Below the pieces are notes generated by a model that was given only the letters and a program-made list of their open reading frames with translations, was not told where the DNA came from and made no database searches. From contig JAFBIR010000015.1 in NCBI GenBank assembly GCA_021531385.1, forward strand, positions 1-64,000: 64,000 bases of DNA, written 5' to 3'. Below are positions 17,794 through 26,915 of the stretch, piece after piece. How positions within the stretch are numbered: the first letter of the stretch is position 1; each line of letters opens with the position of its first letter. The position numbers were made by a program, and so were the translations under genes. Origin of the DNA: Parabacteroides distasonis (lineage in GTDB: Bacteria > Bacteroidota > Bacteroidia > Bacteroidales > Tannerellaceae).

Positions 17794-19176
17794 ATGAATT
17801 TCAAGCAAGCGTTACTTGGACTCAGCCTGACGGTTATGAGCATCCTGGCTGGGTGTAACGATGAGATTAGCTCAATCGGCATTACTATCCAGCCGGGTAA
17901 CGATACGATTTCGGTATTTACCGACACATTCCACATAGAAGCGACCACGATCAAGATCGACTCGATTTACGCACGCTCGACAAAAGCGCAGCTGGGTGAA
18001 CTCTACGACCCGCTGTATGGCAACTTGAAATCGGACTTCCTCTGCCAGTTCTACAGCCCGGAGGGATTCCAGTTCAAGCATACTCCCTACAACGGCAAGA
18101 TTGACTCCGTGGATTTCAAGCTCTATTACACCTCCGCCACCAACACGAACGGAGCCTGGATTGGCGACTCGTTAGCGCCCATGAAGGCAGAGCTCTTCAA
18201 GGTCACTACCCCCTTGCAAAAGAAATTCTATACCAACATGGATCCGATGGACTATAGCGACATGCAGACCTCCTACGGATCACGTGTCTATACGGCATAC
18301 AACAACGAAGTGCCCGATTCACTGCGTGCGCTGGACACGTATAGTCCTAACCTCCGCATCATCATGCCGACGGAGATTGGCCAACGTTTCTACGATGAGT
18401 CGATCAACCATCCGGAGACATTCAAGGATCAAGAGTCATTCAATGCTTTCTGGCCTGGTCTGTATGTGACGACCACCTTTGGTAGTGGGAGCATCCTGAA
18501 CATTTCCAGCAGCTACCTGACGATCTATTATCAATATGCCGTAACAGGTAGTGCCGGACAAGATTCCTTGGTGCAGGGCTCGGAGATCTTCTCCACCACG
18601 AAAGAGGTGATCCAGCTAAGCCGTTTCAAGAATACAGATCTTGATCAGCTATTGGTGCCTAACGACACCTATGCCTATATCAAGTCTCCCGCTGGTGTGT
18701 GTATGCGGATTACTTTCCCGATCAGCGAGATGAGCGCGCTCATGAAGGAACGCATTGTCAACGACTTCCCGCTCTCCTTGAAAGCGATGCCGCAAGAGGA
18801 GTGGCAGTATGCCTTGACCCCGCCCTCCTATCTGATGATTCTCCCGGAGGATTCCGTGCAGACCTTCTTTGAGCATGCACAGATAGAGAACAACAAGACC
18901 GCATTCCTCTCAGAGGCCTACGACAGCAGTACCCGTACCTATACGTTCCCCAATTTGGCGACACTGATTAAGTATCAGTTCGACAATGCGCCGGATCAAG
19001 ACCTGCGTCTGGTGGCGCTTCCCGTGGAGCGAACCACGACGACCACCAGCTCGTATTACGGCACTACGACAACCACCTCTGCCATCTCACATTACATGGC
19101 ACCGGCTGGTGTGAAGATTCGCATTGATGAGGAGGTACGTAAAGTGGGCATTACCTCGTGCCAGTACGCTAAGTAA
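17794..19176 (+). CDS. DUF4270 lipoprotein
   Basis: A 460-residue lipoprotein (lipobox SILAGC, Cys21, followed by NDEISSIG) belonging to the DUF4270 family. Typical segments are ARSTKAQLGELYDPLYG and SVDFKLYY. A Thr/Ser-rich stretch (TTTTSSYYGTTTTTSAISHY) lies near the C-terminus. The family is found beside the glycogen synthase-like gene in Bacteroidales, but its function is unknown. It is probably anchored in the outer or inner membrane facing the periplasm or the surface. Confidence 0.85.
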   Translation: MNFKQALLGLSLTVMSILAGCNDEISSIGITIQPGNDTISVFTDTFHIEATTIKIDSIYARSTKAQLGELYDPLYGNLKSDFLCQFYSPEGFQFKHTPYNGKIDSVDFKLYYTSATNTNGAWIGDSLAPMKAELFKVTTPLQKKFYTNMDPMDYSDMQTSYGSRVYTAYNNEVPDSLRALDTYSPNLRIIMPTEIGQRFYDESINHPETFKDQESFNAFWPGLYVTTTFGSGSILNISSSYLTIYYQYAVTGSAGQDSLVQGSEIFSTTKEVIQLSRFKNTDLDQLLVPNDTYAYIKSPAGVCMRITFPISEMSALMKERIVNDFPLSLKAMPQEEWQYALTPPSYLMILPEDSVQTFFEHAQIENNKTAFLSEAYDSSTRTYTFPNLATLIKYQFDNAPDQDLRLVALPVERTTTTTSSYYGTTTTTSAISHYMAPAGVKIRIDEEVRKVGITSCQYAK

Positions 19177-19203
19177 AACATACATTCTTTTAATCATACT
19201 CGG

Positions 19204-20082
19204 ATGGCTGAACATAGAAAAGTGCAAACAGCTTCTTTCTTTCATTCCCGATTAACCGCTATCATCAGTATCGCATTGGTACTGTTCTTAATGGGGTTAA
19301 TTATGTTGATGGGATTGTTGGGCAACAAGCTCTCCGTTTATGTCAAGGAGAACCTCTCTTTCTCCATTGTGCTGAAAGATAACCTCAAGGAGACAGACAT
19401 CCAGAAGATGCAGAACAAGTTGGATGCGCTACCTTTCATCAAATCAACGGCATACATCTCGAAAGAGCAAGCCGCGAAGGAGCTGGAGGAGGAGTTGGGC
19501 GAGAATCCGGAGACCTTCTTGGGATTCAATCCGTTGCAAGCCTCTATTGAGGTCAAACTACATGCTGAATACGCAAACCCGGATAGCCTGCAATTGATCG
19601 AGCAACAGATCAAACGCTACACCAGTGTAGATGAGCTGCTTTATCGGAAAGACATGATGGAGATGGTGCATAACAACATGCAACGTTTAGGAGTGATCCT
19701 TTTGGCATTAGCTGCCGTATTGACGCTCATTTCATTTGTCTTGATCGGCAACACGATTCGGCTGCTGATCTACTCCAAGCGCTTCTTGATTCACACTATG
19801 CAATTGGTAGGGGCAACCGCAGGCTTCATTCGTGCGCCCTTTATCCGCTACAATATAGTGAGCGGATTGATGGCCTCGATTTTGGCCATCTTGCTGCTGA
19901 CGGGTACCTTGTATTATTTGCAAAATGAGCTGGATGGCTTTGTCCGGTTGTTGGATATACACACATTGTTGATGGTGGACGGAGCGGTATTGGTATTAGG
20001 CCTCCTCCTCTCCACGGTCGCTACGATTATCGCCGTGAACAAATACCTGCGCATGGAGGTTGATCAATTATACTATATATAA
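19204..20082 (+). CDS. ftsX: FtsX-like cell-division permease
   Basis: A 292-residue membrane protein with one N-terminal transmembrane segment (SIALVLFLMGLIMLMGLLG), an extracytoplasmic domain (about 50-165) and three C-terminal transmembrane helices, the FtsX layout. In other bacteria FtsX works with the ATPase FtsE to control septal peptidoglycan hydrolases. No ftsE lies next to it here, as is common in Bacteroidetes. It sits 27 nt after the DUF4270 gene. Confidence 0.88.
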   Translation: MAEHRKVQTASFFHSRLTAIISIALVLFLMGLIMLMGLLGNKLSVYVKENLSFSIVLKDNLKETDIQKMQNKLDALPFIKSTAYISKEQAAKELEEELGENPETFLGFNPLQASIEVKLHAEYANPDSLQLIEQQIKRYTSVDELLYRKDMMEMVHNNMQRLGVILLALAAVLTLISFVLIGNTIRLLIYSKRFLIHTMQLVGATAGFIRAPFIRYNIVSGLMASILAILLLTGTLYYLQNELDGFVRLLDIHTLLMVDGAVLVLGLLLSTVATIIAVNKYLRMEVDQLYYI

Positions 20083-20114
20083 TAATAAGGTAAGAACTAT
20101 AAATCAAGAGTAGA

Positions 20115-20354
20115 ATGGCAAAAAGAGATTTCGCCTTTGGAAAAGAGAATTTTGTATGGATCGCAGCGGCGATCGTATGTATTATTTTCGGTTTCTTATT
20201 GATGAGTGGAGGCGGCTCAGGGGATAGCACTTTCAACCCCGAGATTTTCAGTGCTCGCCGTATTGTTGTAGCACCCATAGTCACAGTGATCGGTTTCGTG
20301 ATGATGATATGGGGCATCTTGCGTAACGGCAAAAGCAACGGTATCGCAGAATGA
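20115..20354 (+). CDS. DUF3098 small membrane protein
   Basis: A 79-residue protein with two hydrophobic helices ([20 protein letters not shown] and [20 protein letters not shown]) linked by [13 protein letters not shown], the hallmark of DUF3098. The function is unknown. The gene lies between ftsX and uppP and overlaps the uppP start by 4 nt (ATGA), which suggests translational coupling and an envelope-related role; the role is inference. Confidence 0.9.
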   Translation: MAKRDFAFGKENFVWIAAAIVCIIFGFLLMSGGGSGDSTFNPEIFSARRIVVAPIVTVIGFVMMIWGILRNGKSNGIAE

Positions 20355-21187
20355 GCACGATTGAGGTTATCATCATTGCGATCATTGAGGGGTTGACCGA
20401 GTTTTTACCGGTCTCCTCCACGGGTCACATGATTATTACGCAAAGCCTGTTAGGCGTGGAGAGCACCGACTTTGTGAAGGCATTCACCGTGATCATTCAG
20501 TTTGGTGCGATCCTTTCTGTGGTTTGCCTCTATTGGCAACGCTTCTTCCGGCTAAACCCGGGGAAGGTGACCGATTGGCACAGCTTTATCCACAAGTTTG
20601 ATTTCTATTGGAAACTGTTGGTGGCCTTCCTGCCTGCCGCTGTGATCGGATTGCTGTGTGGCGACTGGATTGACGCCATGCTTGAGAATGTCTGGGTAGT
20701 GGCTACGATGTTGGTGCTGGGTGGTATCTTCATGTTGTTTGTGGACAAGCTGTTCAATCGTCCGGATACGTCACAAGTCATCACCGAGAAAAGAGCCTTG
20801 GCAATCGGTTTCTTCCAGTGTATCGCCATGATTCCCGGTGTCTCCCGCTCCATGGCTACGATTGTCGGCGGTATGGCGCAACGCCTTTCCCGCAAGACAG
20901 CGGCTGAGTTTTCTTTCTTCTTGGCCGTGCCGACTATGTTTGCTGCCACGGCTTATAAGGTGCTGAAACTGTTTATGGCACCGAATGGGACAGCGATTTT
21001 GAGCGAGAATATCGGTGCCTTGGTGATTGGGAATGTAGTGGCGTTTATCGTGGCGCTATTAGCCATCAAATTCTTTATCGGTTTCGTCACCCGCTACGGT
21101 TTCAAGGCCTTTGGTTACTACCGCATCGTGGTGGGTGGATTGATCTTGGTACTGTTATTGCTGGGATATAACTTACAGATTATCTAA
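20351..21187 (+). CDS. uppP: Undecaprenyl-diphosphatase
   Basis: Recycles the lipid carrier for peptidoglycan and surface polysaccharide by dephosphorylating undecaprenyl diphosphate (BacA/UppP family, bacitracin-resistance type). The protein is 278 residues with about eight transmembrane helices. Both signature motifs are visible: [15 protein letters not shown] (about residues 13-27) and [10 protein letters not shown] (about 163-172). The stop codon overlaps the truB start (TAATG). Confidence 0.96.
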   Translation: MSTIEVIIIAIIEGLTEFLPVSSTGHMIITQSLLGVESTDFVKAFTVIIQFGAILSVVCLYWQRFFRLNPGKVTDWHSFIHKFDFYWKLLVAFLPAAVIGLLCGDWIDAMLENVWVVATMLVLGGIFMLFVDKLFNRPDTSQVITEKRALAIGFFQCIAMIPGVSRSMATIVGGMAQRLSRKTAAEFSFFLAVPTMFAATAYKVLKLFMAPNGTAILSENIGALVIGNVVAFIVALLAIKFFIGFVTRYGFKAFGYYRIVVGGLILVLLLLGYNLQII

Positions 21188-21912
21188 TGGACTTCATAGC
21201 TGGAGAGATACTATATTTCAACAAGCCCCTGAGATGGACCTCTTTCGATCTGGTCAATAAGTTTCGGTATAAGCTGAGTCGCAAGCTGCACGTCAAGAAG
21301 ATCAAAGTTGGCCATGCGGGCACCTTGGATCCCTTGGCTACCGGTGTGATGATTGTCTGCACCGGCAAAGCGACCAAACGTATCGATGAGTTTCAATACC
21401 AAACCAAGGAGTACATCGCTACCTTGAAGTTGGGGGAGACCACTCCTTCGTTTGATTTAGAGAAGGAGGTGGACGCTGTCTATCCGACGGAGCACATCAC
21501 CCAAGCATTAGTGGAAGAGACATTGAGCCATTTCTTGGGAACCATCGAACAGATCCCCCCTGTCTTCTCTGCCTGCAAAGTGGAGGGGAAACGGGCCTAC
21601 GAGTTAGCTCGCAAGGGCGAGGAGGTCAACCTGAAGTCGAAGACCTTGGTGATCGACGAGATAGAGCTGTTGGAATGCGCCCTGCCCATCATCAAGATTC
21701 GTGTGGTTTGCAGCAAGGGAACATACATTCGCGCCTTGGCCCGCGACATTGGTGAGGCGTTGCATTCCGGTGCCCACCTGATTGGCTTGGAGCGGACACG
21801 CATCGGCAACGTGACATTGGATCAATGTATGTCGCCCGAAGAGATTGACGCATTCTTAGACAAAGCGGTAGAAACAGAAACGGAAATAGAAGAAGATAAA
21901 AATAAACAATAG
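21187..21912 (+). CDS. truB: tRNA pseudouridine-55 synthase
   Basis: Converts U55 of the tRNA T-loop to pseudouridine. The protein is 241 residues; the catalytic Asp lies in [12 protein letters not shown] (about residue 43), followed by the usual [11 protein letters not shown]. The conserved [12 protein letters not shown] segment is near residue 185. A hydrophilic Glu-rich tail ([13 protein letters not shown]) closes the protein. The start overlaps the uppP stop. Confidence 0.96.
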   Translation: MDFIAGEILYFNKPLRWTSFDLVNKFRYKLSRKLHVKKIKVGHAGTLDPLATGVMIVCTGKATKRIDEFQYQTKEYIATLKLGETTPSFDLEKEVDAVYPTEHITQALVEETLSHFLGTIEQIPPVFSACKVEGKRAYELARKGEEVNLKSKTLVIDEIELLECALPIIKIRVVCSKGTYIRALARDIGEALHSGAHLIGLERTRIGNVTLDQCMSPEEIDAFLDKAVETETEIEEDKNKQ

Positions 21913-21925
21913 CACAAAAAGCATT

Positions 21926-22975
21926 ATGAAGCTTTCAAAATTCAAATTCAACCTGCCGACCGAGTTGCTCGCAACCCACCCGGCAGCACACAGAGACGAA
22001 TCTCGGTTGATGGTTGTACACAAAGACAGCGGCAAGATCGAGCATCGCATCTTCAAGGAGATCTTAGGTTATTTCGGAAAAGGCGATGTCTTTATCTTTA
22101 ACAACACCAAAGTATTCCCCGCACGTTTATACGGCAACAAGGAGAAAACGGGCGCACGTATCGAGGTGTTCTTGCTGCGTGAGCTGAACGAGGAGTTACG
22201 CCTGTGGGACGTATTGGTTGATCCCGCCCGCAAGATCCGTATCGGCAACAAATTATATTTCGGAGAGGATGACTCGATGGTAGCAGAGGTGATTGACAAC
22301 ACCACCTCCCGTGGTCGTACGTTGCGTTTCCTGTTCGACGGCAACCACGATGATTTCAAGAGAGCACTCTATGCGTTGGGAGAGACACCGCTGCCCAAAT
22401 ATATCAACCGTCCAGCAGAACCGGAGGATGAAGAGCGTTACCAAAACATCTTCGCCACGGAAGAGGGCGCTGTGGTAGCTCCCGCAGCCGGCCTGCACTT
22501 CAGCCGAGAGTTGATGAAACGCTTAGAGATCAAGGATTGCCATTTTGCTTACTTGACGTTGCACTCTGGATTGGGTAACTACCGGGAGATCGACGTGGAA
22601 GACCTCACCAAGCACAAGATGGATTCCGAGCAGATGTTTATCAATGGCGATGTGACACGCATCGTGAACAAAGGAAAAGATGAGGGACACCAAATCTGCG
22701 CGGTAGGTACCTCTGTCATGCGTGCGATCGAGACCGCTGTCAGTACAGATGGCCACCTGAAGGAGTTCGAGGGATGGACGAACAAGTTTATCTTCCCTCC
22801 GTATGAGTTTGGGGTGGCAAGCAGCATGGTGACCAACTTCCACCTGCCGCTTTCAACGCTGTTGATGATGACCGCCTCGTTTGGTGGCTATGACCTGATC
22901 ATGGAAGCTTATGACGTGGCAGTCAAGGAGAAGTATCATTTCGGTGCGTATGGCGATGCCATGCTGATCATCTAA
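21926..22975 (+). CDS. queA: SAM:tRNA ribosyltransferase-isomerase
   Basis: Transfers and isomerises the ribose of S-adenosylmethionine onto preQ1-tRNA, giving epoxyqueuosine in the wobble-base queuosine pathway. The protein is 349 residues, standard length. Family segments include [36 protein letters not shown] and the C-terminal [10 protein letters not shown]. It sits between truB (another tRNA modifier) and folK; SAM use links it loosely to the nearby metK. Confidence 0.96.
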   Translation: MKLSKFKFNLPTELLATHPAAHRDESRLMVVHKDSGKIEHRIFKEILGYFGKGDVFIFNNTKVFPARLYGNKEKTGARIEVFLLRELNEELRLWDVLVDPARKIRIGNKLYFGEDDSMVAEVIDNTTSRGRTLRFLFDGNHDDFKRALYALGETPLPKYINRPAEPEDEERYQNIFATEEGAVVAPAAGLHFSRELMKRLEIKDCHFAYLTLHSGLGNYREIDVEDLTKHKMDSEQMFINGDVTRIVNKGKDEGHQICAVGTSVMRAIETAVSTDGHLKEFEGWTNKFIFPPYEFGVASSMVTNFHLPLSTLLMMTASFGGYDLIMEAYDVAVKEKYHFGAYGDAMLII

Positions 22976-22984
22976 CAACGTTCT

Positions 22985-23449
22985 ATGGTAAACAGAACCG
23001 CTTACATAGGGTTAGGCTCGAACTTAGGCGACCGCAAAGGAAACCTGATCAAGGCCACTGCCCTTTTAGCGGAAAGGGCAGGAACCATTCTTGCCCTTTC
23101 CAGCCTTTATGAGACCGAGCCTTGGGGATTTGAATCGGCCAACCAATTCCTGAATGCGGTTGTCGTGTTGCAAACCTCGCTCAGCCCTATGGAGCTGTTA
23201 GACACCACTCGCCTCATCGAGTTAGAGATGGGACGAATCACGAAAAGTGACGGATGCTATCACGACCGACCGATTGACATCGACCTGCTGCTGATCGACC
23301 AACTCGTGATGCACAACGAACGGCTGACCCTCCCCCACCCATTGATGCAGCAACGACGTTTCGTCATGGAGCCATTGGCGGAGGTAGCGCCCGACGTACG
23401 ACATCCCCTATCCGGCAAAACCATGCAAGAGCTACTCAATGAGTTATAA
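22985..23449 (+). CDS. folK: 2-amino-4-hydroxy-6-hydroxymethyldihydropteridine pyrophosphokinase
   Basis: Adds pyrophosphate from ATP to hydroxymethyl-dihydropterin in folate synthesis. The protein is 154 residues. Signatures seen are YIGLGSNLGDRKGNL at the N-terminus, the metal-binding RPIDIDLLL (residues ~91-99) and the closing HPLMQQRRFVMEPLAEVAPD. It starts 9 nt after queA. Confidence 0.95.
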   Translation: MVNRTAYIGLGSNLGDRKGNLIKATALLAERAGTILALSSLYETEPWGFESANQFLNAVVVLQTSLSPMELLDTTRLIELEMGRITKSDGCYHDRPIDIDLLLIDQLVMHNERLTLPHPLMQQRRFVMEPLAEVAPDVRHPLSGKTMQELLNEL

Positions 23450-23479
23450 ATTCATATTCATCCACTAAACCTAAAATTC

Positions 23480-23680
23480 ATGGATCAAGACGTAATACAT
23501 AAAGCGATGACACAAGGCCTTGTCTTTAAGAAAGGCAAGAGCGACAATACAGACGCAAACGGGAAGAAGATCAAGTTCTCAGACTTCTTGAAAGGAACGC
23601 ATGGCTCCGATTCAGCCAAATGGAAAGCCAGCTTCAAATATAAAAAAGCACTCCGCAACACACAGAAGAAGAAAAAATAA
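23480..23680 (+). CDS. Small Lys-rich protein of unknown function
   Basis: A 66-residue protein, strongly basic and ending in KKKK. It starts 30 nt after folK and ends just before the metK promoter, so it is probably the last gene of the folK unit. The sequence KGKSDNTDANGKKIKFSDFLKGTH has no motif I recognise. Its charge suits nucleic-acid or ribosome binding, but that is only a guess. I think it is real because of its position and start spacing; the overlapping frames look random. Confidence 0.65.
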   Translation: MDQDVIHKAMTQGLVFKKGKSDNTDANGKKIKFSDFLKGTHGSDSAKWKASFKYKKALRNTQKKKK

Positions 23681-23681
23681 T

Positions 23682-23689
23682 TATCTTTG
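23682..23689 (+). promoter_or_regulatory. -7 box of the metK promoter
   Basis: TATCTTTG, a perfect TAnnTTTG, lies about 10 nt before the first base of the SAM-II aptamer. This would place transcription start right at the 5' edge of the riboswitch. A clear -33 element is not visible. Confidence 0.6.
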
Positions 23690-23698
23690 CGCCCGAAT

Positions 23699-23755
23699 TG
23701 ACGTGGATAGATTTGTATTGCTTGCAACCACGGGAAAAAATGCTAAAAACATCCT
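23699..23755 (+). promoter_or_regulatory. SAM-II riboswitch upstream of metK
   Basis: The leader has the SAM-II layout: P1 arms CGTGG (23702-23706) and CCACG (23728-23732) enclosing GATTTGTATTGCTTGCAA, then an A-rich linker and the conserved pseudoknot strand TGCTAAAAA (23741-23749). SAM-II aptamers bind S-adenosylmethionine and are known in Alphaproteobacteria and Bacteroidetes, usually masking the ribosome site of methionine or SAM genes. Here it would give feedback control of SAM synthetase. A separate hairpin GTTGCC-GTAT-GGCAAC (23763-23778) follows. Confidence 0.85.
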
Positions 23756-23819
23756 TCCATTGTTGCCGTATGGCAACGAGAATCCCCACTTCAATTCATA
23801 GATTAATTGTTTAAATGCT

Positions 23820-25109
23820 ATGAGTTATTTATTTACCTCCGAATCGGTGTCTGAAGGACACCCCGATAAAGTAGCCGATCAAATCTCGGATGCTTTGCTG
23901 GATGAGTTTTTGGCGTATGACCCAAACTCAAAAGTAGCTTGCGAAACCCTTGTCACAACCGGACAGGTTGTCTTGGCTGGAGAAGTGAAATCAAGTGCTT
24001 ATGTTGACGTGCAAGAGGTGGCACGAGAGGTGATCCAGAAGATTGGATACACCAAGAGCGAATATCAATTTGAGGCCAAATCATGTGGTGTCTTTTCCGC
24101 GATCCACGAGCAGAGCGGTGACATCAACCGTGGCGTGGAGCGCTCGGATCCCTACGAGCAGGGTGCGGGCGACCAAGGAATGATGTTCGGCTATGCCACC
24201 AACGAGACAGCCAACTACATGCCTTTAGCATTAGACTTGTCACACAGCCTCTTGAGCGAATTGGCGAAGATCCGTAAGCAGGAGCCGGATGTCATGCCCT
24301 ATCTGCGTCCGGATGCCAAGAGCCAAGTCACGATTGAATACGATGACAACGGTACCCCTTTGCGTATTGACACGATTGTCATCTCTACCCAGCATGATGA
24401 GTTTATCCTTCCCAAAGGCATCACCCAAGAGGAAGCAGACACCGCCATGCAGAAGCGCATTGCCAAGGACATGAAAAAAATCTTGATCCCTCGGGTCAAG
24501 GCGCAATATCCGGCCCATGTACAGGCGCTTTTTAATGATCAAATCACCTACCACATCAACCCGACAGGCAAGTTTGTAATTGGTGGTCCTCACGGTGATA
24601 CCGGTTTGACCGGCAGAAAGATCATCGTGGATACCTATGGTGGTAAGGGCGCACATGGAGGTGGAGCCTTCTCCGGTAAAGACCCATCAAAGGTGGATCG
24701 TTCGGCAGCGTATGCTGCTCGCCATATCGCCAAGAACATGGTAGCCGCAGGTGTAGCCGATGAGATGCTGGTACAGGTATCGTATGCGATTGGTGTCGCT
24801 AAGCCGATGAATATCTTTGTCAACACCTATGGTCGGGCAAAGGTTAACCTGACAGACGGTGAGATTGCCGCTCGCATCTGGGACATCTTCGATATGCGTC
24901 CGAAAGCGATCGAGGAGCGATTGAAACTGCGTAACCCGATCTATTTCGAGACAGCCTCTTATGGCCACATGGGTCGTACCCCGCAGGTAGTCACCAAGCG
25001 ATTCTGCTCGCGCTATCTGCCCGAACCTATCATCAAAGAGGTTGAGCTTTTCACCTGGGAGAAGTTAGATTATGTAGATCAAATCAAGAAGGCTTTTCAG
25101 ATTGAATAG
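23820..25109 (+). CDS. metK: S-adenosylmethionine synthetase
   Basis: Makes S-adenosylmethionine from methionine and ATP. The protein is 429 residues, the longer Bacteroidetes form. Motifs: [19 protein letters not shown] (about residues 11-29, ATP/metal site), the hexapeptide [12 protein letters not shown], and the P-loop-like [19 protein letters not shown] (about 279-297). The start is the ATG after the SAM-II leader. It is followed by a 222-nt gap holding repeat array B, then by a convergent transporter gene. Confidence 0.98.
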   Translation: MSYLFTSESVSEGHPDKVADQISDALLDEFLAYDPNSKVACETLVTTGQVVLAGEVKSSAYVDVQEVAREVIQKIGYTKSEYQFEAKSCGVFSAIHEQSGDINRGVERSDPYEQGAGDQGMMFGYATNETANYMPLALDLSHSLLSELAKIRKQEPDVMPYLRPDAKSQVTIEYDDNGTPLRIDTIVISTQHDEFILPKGITQEEADTAMQKRIAKDMKKILIPRVKAQYPAHVQALFNDQITYHINPTGKFVIGGPHGDTGLTGRKIIVDTYGGKGAHGGGAFSGKDPSKVDRSAAYAARHIAKNMVAAGVADEMLVQVSYAIGVAKPMNIFVNTYGRAKVNLTDGEIAARIWDIFDMRPKAIEERLKLRNPIYFETASYGHMGRTPQVVTKRFCSRYLPEPIIKEVELFTWEKLDYVDQIKKAFQIE

Positions 25110-25168
25110 GAAGGGAAACATAGGTTGAATCTCCTTTCCCTAATAAGTCTGAAGCGAATAACACTCCT

Positions 25169-25270
25169 CTTCTAAAGGCGTCCGAACGCCGTCAGTCAAT
25201 CGACTGACTACCGTCAAACGATTGACTGATCAACGTCAAACGATCGTTTGACGGCGTTCGGACGCCTTTG
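25169..25270. repeat. Array B: 22-bp hairpin units inside a 20-bp inverted repeat
   Basis: Three clear 22-bp units start at 25191, 25213 and 25235, with a fourth, weaker one from 25169. Their stems are GTCAGTC/GACTGAC, GTCAA/TTGAC and the perfect palindrome GTCAAACGATCGTTTGAC. The outermost sequences (25175 onward and up to 25269) are perfect inverted repeats of about 20 bp, containing GGCGTCCGAACGCC. The array lies between two convergent genes, so it could also act as a two-way terminator; A/T runs flank it. Confidence 0.75.
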
Positions 25271-25331
25271 CCATTTGAGTTCCTTCAGAAAAACAATTAG
25301 TTTCCTTTGCTATAACTCCCTACTGATCACA

Positions 25332-26915
25332 TTAGAATCCATTGAGCGGAACGAGCACCGTGGGGATTAACAAGAGGAAGCCAAGGATCACCAACGTCAA
25401 AATGAATTTCCAAGCCCAACGGAACCATTTATCATAAGGAATACGACTGACACCCAATACCGCTATCAACACGCCCGAAGTGGGTGTGATCATATTGGTG
25501 AAGCCATCGCCAAACTGAAAAGCCATCACGGTGGCCTGTTTCGACAATCCGATCAACTCCGAGAAGGGAGCCATGATCGGCATCGTCAACGCCGCCTTCG
25601 CACTGCCCGAAGGGATCACCAAATTGATCAGTGTCTGAATGACATACATCATGCCTACCGTAGCCACCTTTCCCAAGCCATCCATGCCTTGAGCCAACTG
25701 ATAGAGAATCGTGTCAATAATCTTGCCCTCCTGCAACATCACAATGATACCACCCGCCAAACCGACCACCAATGCCGCACTTAGGATGTCTTTACAACCC
25801 TCCAAGAACAACTTGACCAGTTCATTGGGTGTACGTCCATTGGCCAATCCGGCCGCAATGCCTAAAGCGAAGAAGAGTGCGGCGATCTCCATGATATACC
25901 ATCCATAACCCATCACTCCCACCACCAAGAAGAAGATAGTGAAAAAGAGCAGATTGAGGATATACAACTGAACGGTTTTTCGCAGGCAAAACCAGCTACT
26001 CACCCCAAAAGCTGCCGTCAAAAGCGGAATAAGCGGCAATCCTTCCACCGACTCATTACCGATGCGCAGCGTGGTAACCGGATAGGCTATAGCGAAAAGC
26101 ACCAAGATAATGGTCAGCAAGACAAAACTTACCCATGCCATGCGAGGCGTATAATAGCTTACCTCGAAAGTTTGCCCCCCGTGCAAATCACGCCAATATT
26201 GATCCTCTTCATAAACGGGCGACAATCGCGGATTCCGTTTCACCTGTCTCGCATAGCGTAAGATCCAAATGAAACCCACCATATTGATGACCAACCAACA
26301 GAAAAGTCGGTACTCTATGCCGGAGAACAGCGGAAGACCCGCCAATCCCTGCGCAATGCCAATCGTAAAAGGATTGAGAATCGCTCCGGCGAAGCCCAAA
26401 GCCGCCGCCACAAAGACCATGCAAACGCCCGTGATCGAGTCATATCCCATCGAGATCGCCATAGGTACCAAGACCAAGCAAAAGGCAATCGTCTCCTCAC
26501 TCATGCCAAATACCGCACCAAACACACTGAACAACAACATAATGGCTAACAAAAGCAGGTTGTCCACCCCGATACGACGGAACAGGGCATGCCGTTCTAT
26601 CCCACGAGCTTTCCGCAGGAAACTCACCGTACCCATATCGAACGCCTTACTGTCATTGACAATCCAAAAAGCTCCGCCAATAATCAAGATAAAGACGATA
26701 ATATCCGCCTTATCCACAAAGCCTTGATAGAAGGCTGCGAACAGTTGCCACGTCTGGGGCACATGCGCCACCGGTTGATAGACTAAACTCTTGGTGCCAT
26801 CCGCCGACAAGACCTCTTGATACTGTCCGCCCGGCACGAACCAGGTCAGCAAGGCACAAAAAAGAATGATGTAAAAAATGATCACATACGTGTGGGGAAT
26901 TTGTCTCTTTTTCAT
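25332..26915 (-). CDS. YfcC-family (DcuC-like) transporter
   Basis: A 527-residue inner-membrane protein with about 12 hydrophobic helices, matching the C4-dicarboxylate anaerobic carrier / YfcC family: TWFVPGGQYQEV near residue 24, GMSEETIAFCLVLVPMAISMGYDSITG, and IPSGSAKAALTMPIMAPFSELIGLS. Members carry dicarboxylates, amino acids or peptides; the substrate cannot be told from sequence. It overlaps rmuC by 4 nt (ATGA), which is odd for unrelated functions but suggests co-transcription. Confidence 0.85.
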   Translation of the reverse strand: MKKRQIPHTYVIIFYIILFCALLTWFVPGGQYQEVLSADGTKSLVYQPVAHVPQTWQLFAAFYQGFVDKADIIVFILIIGGAFWIVNDSKAFDMGTVSFLRKARGIERHALFRRIGVDNLLLLAIMLLFSVFGAVFGMSEETIAFCLVLVPMAISMGYDSITGVCMVFVAAALGFAGAILNPFTIGIAQGLAGLPLFSGIEYRLFCWLVINMVGFIWILRYARQVKRNPRLSPVYEEDQYWRDLHGGQTFEVSYYTPRMAWVSFVLLTIILVLFAIAYPVTTLRIGNESVEGLPLIPLLTAAFGVSSWFCLRKTVQLYILNLLFFTIFFLVVGVMGYGWYIMEIAALFFALGIAAGLANGRTPNELVKLFLEGCKDILSAALVVGLAGGIIVMLQEGKIIDTILYQLAQGMDGLGKVATVGMMYVIQTLINLVIPSGSAKAALTMPIMAPFSELIGLSKQATVMAFQFGDGFTNMITPTSGVLIAVLGVSRIPYDKWFRWAWKFILTLVILGFLLLIPTVLVPLNGF

